Below are positions 58,801-64,000 of a stretch of DNA of 64,000 bases, one piece after another. The first letter of the stretch is position 1. Every line of letters begins with the position of its first letter. The translations under genes and the position numbers were made by a program. Below the pieces are notes generated by a model. The model was not told the DNA's origin, did not search any database, and saw only the letters and a list, made by a program, of their open reading frames with translations. This stretch comes from Methylophaga sp. OBS1 (GTDB lineage Bacteria; Pseudomonadota; Gammaproteobacteria; Nitrosococcales; Methylophagaceae), in contig NZ_JAPDMS010000005.1 in NCBI RefSeq assembly GCF_026319365.1, positions 62,001 through 126,000 of the forward strand, read 5' to 3'.

Positions 58801-59060
58801 TGTCGATTCCCGAGCGCATTATGGTGCTGGCAGATATATATGAAGCGCTAACGGCGGCCGACCGGCCTTACAAAAAGGCTAAACCCATCAGTGAGGCCAT
58901 CAGGATTTTGTCATTCATGGTGCAAGACAAGCACATCGATCAGGAAGTGTTTGAGCTGTTTCTCACCAGCGGGGTGTATCTTGATTATGCACGACGCTAC
59001 CTGCCGGAATCTCAGATCGACGAGGTCGATATCGATCACTATCTCAGGCGCGAGACATAA
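55893..59060 (+). CDS. Large membrane sensor with CACHE-like, SBP3-like and modified HD-GYP domains (copy 1)
   Basis: A 1055-residue protein. TM helix 1 lies near 17-40. A CACHE-like periplasmic region (about 45-260: FYAIYIGYENGDFYELIN, RPWFKQA) is followed by a solute-binding-like SBP3 domain (about 295-515: SNEMDWAPIDF, GYSIDYLNML, DIDLLQPVF). TM helix 2 lies near 588-612, then a HAMP-like linker. The C-terminal HD-GYP has HD at 735-736, but a stretch of about 160 residues follows before NEHIISTI, HHE at 952-954 and GTGYP at 958-962. It likely hydrolyses cyclic-di-GMP in response to a periplasmic ligand. 3' overlap of 17 bases with efpL. Confidence 0.88.
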   Translation: MARNLLRRLLRHKLPIRVTVVTVFFIATLITAALAVSLQYYFTKQIATNATLSQFSSLSQHTSQYLQSVDDRASKVAKVLSIYPSLLEDSLQGTEVRNVFAEFMRNNPMFYAIYIGYENGDFYELINLESSRAVRRQLDAAPEDRWVIIHISGQGQQRKREYQYYNTDFDLREVRDEESEYNATQRPWFKQAVENKVRKTAPYMFHNLQAPGQTYSIKVRNSDAVIAVDIALSSLSAFFKANKVGQGSEIFLFEPSGDLVASSVKAHEDMVLPQPELMAMTEEQQAIVAQYAQLTVSNEMDWAPIDFAVSGQPRGYSIDYLNMLSAMLGIELKYVNGFSWLELIDRFKDGDIDLLQPVFKNQSNRNLGLFSDPFIELPYSLVTLPGRERITHISELDGDAMAIPEGWSIIEVLRAHFPDIEVREVASSREVLEAVNNAEVDAGLDIGLILDYTAEQYFISGLQFHPQIEFAPVAFPHELHLVVSDDKTALMALFNQAIANLDAAHKQALEQKWLIRERSLQETATVPYPELVQLARQPQRQQRLRKMQLDEEPHFVYVAPVDSGVETQEYLAIVIPVSDVLGPTMQKVWLSVGVTIAFLFLLIPIPWLFASPIIGPIRELAVENEKIKRLQFEQVKKPGSLIKEIDELGQSMLDMSESIHQFEESQKALMDSFIRLIAEAIDDKSPYTAGHCERVPELAFMLTEKAEQTDKGIFADFQFDSEDAWREFKVAAWLHDCGKITTPEHVVDKGSKLETIYNRIHEIRTRFEVLLREAELDYWRQRDNEPDREAEFKAELTQKQAQIRDDFDFVARMNVGGEYLSDDKKARIQQIAEITWTRYLDDRIGLSPLEETRLKGHPPELPVEEKLLQDKPVHLIERLHSTDYDPKLGIKMDVPRYLYNQGELYNLLIERGTLTAEDRFKINEHIISTIRMLENLPFPDELKQVPRYASTHHETLIGTGYPRQLSAEDLSIPERIMVLADIYEALTAADRPYKKAKPISEAIRILSFMVQDKHIDQEVFELFLTSGVYLDYARRYLPESQIDEVDIDHYLRRET

Positions 59061-59610
59061 ACTTCCCGCTATCAGTGTTAACCCGTATCACTTCACCATT
59101 TTCGATGTATTCAGGCACCTGAACTTCCAGGCCGGTGGACAGGGTCGCCGGTTTGGTTCTGGCTGCGGCGGTTGCGCCTTTAATGCCGGGGGCTGTTTCG
59201 ACTATCTGCAGGTTTACAGCGGCAGGCAGTTCGATGGCCACCAGTTGACCTTCCAGTAGTACCGCCACGATGTTGTCCAGTCCCTCGCTGATGTAGCCCA
59301 GATCTTCCTCAATATCGCTGCTATCGATCATAAACTGCTCGAAGCTTTCATTATCCATGAACACATAGCTGTTACCGTCCTGGTAAGAATACTGAACCAG
59401 CCGCCTTTCACAGTCGACTTCTTTCAGGAAGTCCTCACCTTTCAGGGATTCATCGCGTTTTTGACGGGTTTTAAGGTGATTGAAACGAATTTTATAGAGC
59501 GTCGAAGCCCCCCGTGATGACGGATTGCGAACTTCTATCTGGCTGACTACGTAGGGCTCAGCGGCCAGTTCCACTACCATTCCGCGTTTCAGTTCACTGG
59601 CTTTGGGCAT
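59044..59610 (-). CDS. efpL: Elongation factor P-like protein EfpL (YeiP)
   Basis: A 188-residue three-domain EF-P-like protein. It opens MPKASELKRGMVVEL and its loop NPSSRGASTLYK has an Arg at the tip where EF-P has a modified Lys, as in E. coli YeiP/EfpL. The C-terminus has VETAPGIKGATAAARTKPATLSTGL, typical of YeiP. EfpL helps ribosomes through polyproline-type stalls without beta-lysylation. ATG 59610 has GGAAG upstream; it is divergent from copy 2 of the sensor and converges on copy 1. Confidence 0.93.
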   Translation of the reverse strand: MPKASELKRGMVVELAAEPYVVSQIEVRNPSSRGASTLYKIRFNHLKTRQKRDESLKGEDFLKEVDCERRLVQYSYQDGNSYVFMDNESFEQFMIDSSDIEEDLGYISEGLDNIVAVLLEGQLVAIELPAAVNLQIVETAPGIKGATAAARTKPATLSTGLEVQVPEYIENGEVIRVNTDSGKFMSRA

Positions 59611-59743
59611 AACAGCTTCCGGACAAAATAAAAATCGCATTATACCCAAGCCGATGATGGTGTCATCAGGGCGATGGTGATATAAACTGGCTTGAGCACA
59701 ACACAAAAATAAACTCAGCGGACGCAGCAACGAGGAACCACCC

Positions 59744-62700
59744 ATGATTTCATGGCCCGGGGGCAAACCCATTCGAATCTCTATCAGGGCAACCGTCATC
59801 GGTTTCTTTCTGGTGGCGACGGTGATCACTGCGTCTGTGGCGATCAGCCTGCAGTATTTCTTCAGTACGGATATGGCCACCGAGTCGACGCTGTCGGTGT
59901 ATCAGAAAACCGCAGCCAGCACGCGCGATTACCTGTCAGCCGTTGACAGCAGAGCGACAGCTGCAACCCGTATCCTGTCGCAATTTACCCGCTTTGAGGG
60001 CAAGAACGGTATTTCCGATGATTCGCGCCAGTTGTTTGCCGAAGCGATGCAGCGTAACCCGCTGTTTTTCGCCATCTATATCGGCTTCAGCAACGGTGAT
60101 TTCTACGAATTGATTAATCTTGATGCCGATCCCATCGCGCGCAGACAGTTCCGCGCTGAACCGGAAGATCGCTGGCTCACCATCCGGGTTTCGGGAGAGG
60201 GCAATAATCGCTTACGTCAGTTCAGCTACCTGGATGGGGATTTCAAGCTGCGCGCGAAGCGTGAACACAGAACCGACTATGATCCGCGCAAGCGGCCCTG
60301 GTTTACTGATGCCAAACCGGGAGGGGTCAATAAAACCGATCCTTATCTGTTCCAGCACCTGCAGGCACCCGGGGAAACATACTCCACCATTGTGCCGGAA
60401 AATCAGGCCGTTCTGGCCCTGGACATCACCCTGTCGTCACTGTCCGGCTTTCTTAATGCGCAGGATTTGAGTGAAGATAGTGAAGTCTATCTGTTTCAGC
60501 AAACCGGTGAGTTGATTGCCACCAATCAAGAAGTCCAGCAGGAGGATTGGTTACCGCCGGCGCCTGAGCTGGAACTCACTGCAGAGCAGCAGCAACTGGC
60601 AGAATCGATTGATTTTCTGACCGTCTCTAATGAAATCGACTGGCCACCGATTAATTTCGCCGCGTCGGGGCAGCCCTATGGCTATGCGATAGATGTGCTC
60701 GATTACATCGCCGAGATGACGGGCATTCCCATTCGTTACGTCAATGGCCTGAGCTGGAATGAAATGGGCCAGATGTTTCTCAGTAATGAACTGGATGTTC
60801 TGCAACCGGTCTTTTTCCAGGAAAACCGCGAATTGCTGGGAGATATGTCAGATCCCTTTCTGCAGGTCCCCTATGGCGTGATTACGGCAACAGGGGGGGA
60901 CCCGATCACTGATATTGAGCAACTGTTCGGTAAAACAGTCGCCATTCCCACTGGCTGGTCTCTGGCCAATAATCTGGAAGAAAACTTCCCGGAGATTGAG
61001 ATTATCCGGGTTGAGAATGTTCGTGCGATGTTCGATGCCGTGCGTGAGGGTGAAGCCGATGCTGCTATCGATACTGCACCCATCCTGAATTACACCGCCG
61101 CCCAGTTTTTTATTGACGACGTGGTCATTCATCAGCCGTTGGATTTTGGCGAGGCCACCATGCCCACCCAACTGCATTTTATGATTAATAAGTCGCGTGC
61201 TGGGTTGACCGAATTATTTAATACGGCTTTGGCATCACTGGGCCCGGATCATCTGCAGGCCCTCAGAGAAAAGTGGCTGGATAGCCGCAGCAGCGTGTCT
61301 CGTCAGCTGGGTGCTGTGCCCTATGCAGAACTGATGCAGATGACGCAGCAGGCAATGTCCGATGAACTGCAGACCGTCTCCTTGAACGGTGAAGATTATT
61401 TCGTCTATGTCACGCCCTTTGGAGAAGCCGAGAGCAAGCAGGATTATTTTGCCATTACAACGCCGGTTGATACGGTGCTGGCACCCGGTCTGGATAAAGT
61501 AAAAACCTCAATCGCGCTGACTACCCTGGCGGTATTACTGCTGGTGCCGGTGTCATGGCTGTTGGCTAGTCCCATAGTCAAACCCATCCGGCAACTGGCA
61601 GCCGACAGCGAAAAAATCACTCAGCGCCGTTACAACGAAGTGCAGGATGTCTCCAGTAATATCGTAGAGGTTGGCGATCTGGCCGGCTCAATGAGCAATA
61701 TGTCGGATGCGATTCAGCGCCATGAAAAAGCCCAGGAAGAACTGCTTGATGCCTTTATCAAAGTGATCGCACAGGCGATCGATGATAAGTCACCCCATAC
61801 TGCCGGGCACTGTGAGCGGGTACCGGAACTGGCGTTTATGCTGGCCAGAGCCGCTGAGCAGTCAGACCAGGGTCCGTTTAAGGCGTTTGCATTCAAAAAC
61901 GAGGAAGAATGGCGCGAGTTCCAGGTTGCCGCCTGGCTGCATGACTGTGGCAAGATCACAACGCCAGAGCACATTATCGATAAAGGCACGAAGCTGGAAA
62001 CGATTTACAACCGTATTCATGAAGTTCGGATGCGGTTTGAAGTACTGTGGCGTGATGCCGAAATTGATTACCTGATTCAACTGGCACAGCCCGGTGCCGA
62101 TCAGGCTGAACTGGCGCAACAGAAAAACGACAAACAGCAACAATTGCGAGATGATTTTGCCTTTATCGCCAATGCCAATGTCGGCGGTGAATTCATCAGC
62201 GAAGAAGATGTTGCCAAGCTGCATGAACTGGCTGAGATCACCTGGTTACGTTACTTTGATGATCAACTGGGCTTGTCCTCGGGTGAAATATCACGCTTGC
62301 AGACAGACTCAAGGCCACTTCCGGCGACAGAGAAATTGCTGGTGGATCGTCCTGAGCATCTGATTGAGCGTCATCACAGTACAGATTACGATCCGAAGTT
62401 TGGTATTAAAATGGCCGTGCCCAAGTACCTCTATAATCTGGGCGAGCTTCATAACCTTGCGATATCTCGAGGCACACTCAGTGCTGAGGATAGATTTAAA
62501 ATCAACGAGCACATCATCAGCACCATTAAAATGCTGGAGAGCCTGCCATTCCCGGACGAACTCAAGCGGGTCCCACGCTATGCTTCAACGCATCATGAAA
62601 CCATGAAGGGCACCGGCTACCCGAGAAAACTGACCGGTGAACAGCTGTCGATGCCTGAACGCATTATGGTGCTGGCGGATATCTACGAAGCCCTGACTGC

Positions 62701-62902
62701 GGCTGACCGGCCTTATAAGAAAGCCAAACCCGTCAGTCAGGCACTGGATATTCTGCATAAGATGGTTCAAAACGACCATATCGATGTCGAGGTGTTTGAG
62801 CTGTTCCTGCGAAGTGGTGTTTATCTCCAGTATGCCCAGCGATTCCTGCCTGCCAGACAGATTGATGAAATAGATATCAATCAGTACCTGCGTCAGCACT
62901 GA
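59744..62902 (+). CDS. Large membrane sensor with CACHE-like, SBP3-like and modified HD-GYP domains (copy 2)
   Basis: A 1052-residue paralogue of the gene at 55893-59060 with the same layout. TM helix 1 near 17-40; CACHE-like region with FFAIYIGFSNGDFYELINL near 108-126; SBP3-like domain (about 293-515, SNEIDWPPINF, GYAIDVLDYIAEM); TM helix 2 near 588-608; HD at 733-734 (AAWLHDCGKITTPEH), a long insertion, then NEHIISTI, HHE at 950-952 and GTGYP at 956-960. Identity between the two is highest in the C-terminal 150 residues and around HD, lower in the periplasmic part. GAGGAA precedes the ATG. Confidence 0.88.
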   Translation: MISWPGGKPIRISIRATVIGFFLVATVITASVAISLQYFFSTDMATESTLSVYQKTAASTRDYLSAVDSRATAATRILSQFTRFEGKNGISDDSRQLFAEAMQRNPLFFAIYIGFSNGDFYELINLDADPIARRQFRAEPEDRWLTIRVSGEGNNRLRQFSYLDGDFKLRAKREHRTDYDPRKRPWFTDAKPGGVNKTDPYLFQHLQAPGETYSTIVPENQAVLALDITLSSLSGFLNAQDLSEDSEVYLFQQTGELIATNQEVQQEDWLPPAPELELTAEQQQLAESIDFLTVSNEIDWPPINFAASGQPYGYAIDVLDYIAEMTGIPIRYVNGLSWNEMGQMFLSNELDVLQPVFFQENRELLGDMSDPFLQVPYGVITATGGDPITDIEQLFGKTVAIPTGWSLANNLEENFPEIEIIRVENVRAMFDAVREGEADAAIDTAPILNYTAAQFFIDDVVIHQPLDFGEATMPTQLHFMINKSRAGLTELFNTALASLGPDHLQALREKWLDSRSSVSRQLGAVPYAELMQMTQQAMSDELQTVSLNGEDYFVYVTPFGEAESKQDYFAITTPVDTVLAPGLDKVKTSIALTTLAVLLLVPVSWLLASPIVKPIRQLAADSEKITQRRYNEVQDVSSNIVEVGDLAGSMSNMSDAIQRHEKAQEELLDAFIKVIAQAIDDKSPHTAGHCERVPELAFMLARAAEQSDQGPFKAFAFKNEEEWREFQVAAWLHDCGKITTPEHIIDKGTKLETIYNRIHEVRMRFEVLWRDAEIDYLIQLAQPGADQAELAQQKNDKQQQLRDDFAFIANANVGGEFISEEDVAKLHELAEITWLRYFDDQLGLSSGEISRLQTDSRPLPATEKLLVDRPEHLIERHHSTDYDPKFGIKMAVPKYLYNLGELHNLAISRGTLSAEDRFKINEHIISTIKMLESLPFPDELKRVPRYASTHHETMKGTGYPRKLTGEQLSMPERIMVLADIYEALTAADRPYKKAKPVSQALDILHKMVQNDHIDVEVFELFLRSGVYLQYAQRFLPARQIDEIDINQYLRQH

Positions 62903-62984
62903 TATCGTCAGCGCTTTCGGCTAAAATAGCCGCCATGACACAGCAATCAACGATTCAGCCCCGGTGGCTGCAAGGGACTTACTA

Positions 62985-63902
62985 ATGGCCATACAGTGGT
63001 ATCCCGGCCATATGCATAAAGCAAGCAAAGAGATGAAACAGGTGCTGCCTCAGGTCGACCTGATTATCGAAGTGCTTGATGCCCGCATTCCCTTTAGCAG
63101 TCAAAACCCAATGCTGGCTGAGCTACGTGGCAGTAAGCCCTGTATCAAGGTGCTCAATAAGATGGATCTGGCCGATCCCGCCATCACCGAGCGCTGGCAG
63201 GCTTATCTGGAACAGGAACAGTCGGTGAAAACGCTGACCATGGTGGCGCAGCAGCAGGATCGGGTGAAAGACTTGCTGACGCTCTGCCAGAAAATGGTGC
63301 CGGCCAAAGCCAGCAGTGTGAAACAGATCCAGACGATGATCATGGGTATCCCCAATGTCGGTAAATCGACGCTGATCAACACGCTGGCTGGTCGCCAGAT
63401 TGCTAAAACCGGTAATGAACCCGCCATCACCAAAATGCAGCAGCGAATCAAGCTGGAACAGGGAATTGTGCTGCATGACACCCCGGGTGTGTTGTGGCCT
63501 AATCTGGAAAACCCGCATAGTGGCTACCGGCTGGCGATCACCGGTGCCATCAAAGAAACAGCCATCGACAATGATGATATTGCGCTTTACGGCATAGAAT
63601 ACCTGATGCGAACTTACCCCATGGCTTTGCAACAGCGTTTTGAACTCAATGAATTGCCGGAAACCGGACTGGAAACCATGGAAGCCATCGGTCACCGGCG
63701 TGGTTGTTTGCGTGGTGGTGGCCGGGTCGATCTGGAACGTGTGGCGAAAATCATCCTCACTGAGATTCGCGCCGGCATGCTGGGGCCCATCAGCTGGGAA
63801 ACGCCGGAAATGACCGAAAAAGAATGGGCTGATGTACTTACAGTGCGTGAACAGAAAGCAGCCAAAAAAGCGGCCCGTAAGCAAAAGAAAACGCGGCGTT
63901 GA
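62985..63902 (+). CDS. Ribosome biogenesis GTPase RbgA/YlqF-like
   Basis: A 305-residue circularly permuted GTPase: G4 (NKMD) precedes G1 (GIPNVGKST) and G3 (DTPGVLWP). It opens MAIQWYPGHMHKASKEMK, the YlqF/RbgA start. C-terminal tail is basic (AAKKAARKQKKTRR), which fits rRNA binding. It supports 50S maturation in Bacillus; the proteobacterial homologue is assumed similar. ATG 62985 has AGGGA upstream. Confidence 0.93.
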   Translation: MAIQWYPGHMHKASKEMKQVLPQVDLIIEVLDARIPFSSQNPMLAELRGSKPCIKVLNKMDLADPAITERWQAYLEQEQSVKTLTMVAQQQDRVKDLLTLCQKMVPAKASSVKQIQTMIMGIPNVGKSTLINTLAGRQIAKTGNEPAITKMQQRIKLEQGIVLHDTPGVLWPNLENPHSGYRLAITGAIKETAIDNDDIALYGIEYLMRTYPMALQQRFELNELPETGLETMEAIGHRRGCLRGGGRVDLERVAKIILTEIRAGMLGPISWETPEMTEKEWADVLTVREQKAAKKAARKQKKTRR

Positions 63903-63993
63903 GCTTATTCTGATGCGGAAACTAAATGCGTGTGTGCCTGTCAATCTGCATACACAGTAAATCACCGGCTTTTAACGCCGGACGGGAGACCTT

Positions 63994-64000
63994 ATGAAAG
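63994..64000 (+). CDS. Start of a new gene cut by the window edge
   Basis: ATG at 63994 (reads Met-Lys) is preceded by GGGAGACCTT, a good ribosome-binding site. A hairpin CCGGC-N7-GCCGG lies about 15 bases upstream. No product can be named. Confidence 0.5.

Noticed and set aside
59744..62902. Tandem sensors as a mobile or phage-borne duplication
   Set aside because: No terminal repeats, integrase, transposase or tRNA target flank the copies, and base composition looks like the rest of the window.
63123..63965. A 280-codon minus-strand frame opposite rbgA
   Set aside because: Antisense shadow; the plus-strand GTPase motifs are complete.
63964..63982. Hairpin CCGGC-N7-GCCGG after rbgA as a terminator
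   Set aside because: Only five paired bases and no following T run.

Overview
The window is ordinary, gene-dense chromosome from a Gammaproteobacterium, with no insertion sequences, phage genes, CRISPR arrays or rRNA. The protein set (mla-ibaG-murA-hisGDC, pilTU-yggS-proC-yggT-metXW, waaA/lpxL, ftsK-lolA-rarA, System II cytochrome c maturation by ResB/CcsA, EfpL) fits a free-living marine-type gammaproteobacterium. An MxaD-like protein beside a YVTN propeller lipoprotein, together with SoxCD-like genes, points to a methylotroph with thiosulfate/sulfite metabolism, for example a Methylophaga relative. That genus guess is inference only.

Layout. 1-2670 (minus): orn, then a tightly coupled run of a small DUF2256 gene (not predicted by a simple ORF caller), a DnaQ exonuclease fused to a GIY-YIG nuclease, a DUF3429 membrane protein and the first codons of a photolyase-like protein. 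2777-8128: an M48 protease and a small cytochrome c (plus), then GGDEF, LplT-like MFS, Usp and trxB (minus). 8262-12601: ftsK, lolA, rarA. 12604-14907 (minus): rsmJ, the YVTN lipoprotein and the MxaD-like protein. 15131-22673 (plus): mlaFEDCB, ibaG, murA, hisG, hisD, hisC. 22670-28716: DUF4124 protein, TauE-type permease (plus), then pyrE, metW, metX, yggT, proC, yggS (minus). 28808-32009: pilT, pilU and an OmpA-type lipoprotein. 32068-33441: a DUF2927 protein, a gap holding a 36-residue secreted peptide gene and an orphan terminator, and tRNA-Arg(CCG). 33542-38458 (minus): glgP, SoxD-like cytochrome, SoxC-like molybdoenzyme, engB. 38547-43091 (plus): cytochrome c4, resB, ccsA, dsbA. 43141-49224: mltF, trhP, tadA, waaA, lpxL and a PagL-like lipid A deacylase. 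49359-52904: rpsI-rplM, uppP, dld. 52959-55739 (minus): serA, HopJ-family protein, nitroreductase, YbaN-like protein. 55893-63902: two very large paralogous sensor proteins with modified HD-GYP domains on either side of efpL, then the GTPase gene rbgA/ylqF. A new gene starts at 63994.

Themes. Cell-envelope upkeep is strong (Mla, MurA, LolA, WaaA, LpxL, PagL-like, UppP, MltF). Extracytoplasmic redox chemistry is the second theme: several c-type cytochromes, their maturation proteins and DsbA lie close to a SoxCD-like enzyme. Cyclic-di-GMP signalling is represented by one GGDEF protein and two HD-GYP-type sensors.

The least ordinary parts are the two split-HD-GYP sensors around efpL, the coupled photolyase/DUF3429/nuclease/DUF2256 operon, the intrinsic terminator lying inside the start of the YVTN gene, and the orphan SoxCD-like pair. 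I saw no clearly new defence or mobile system.
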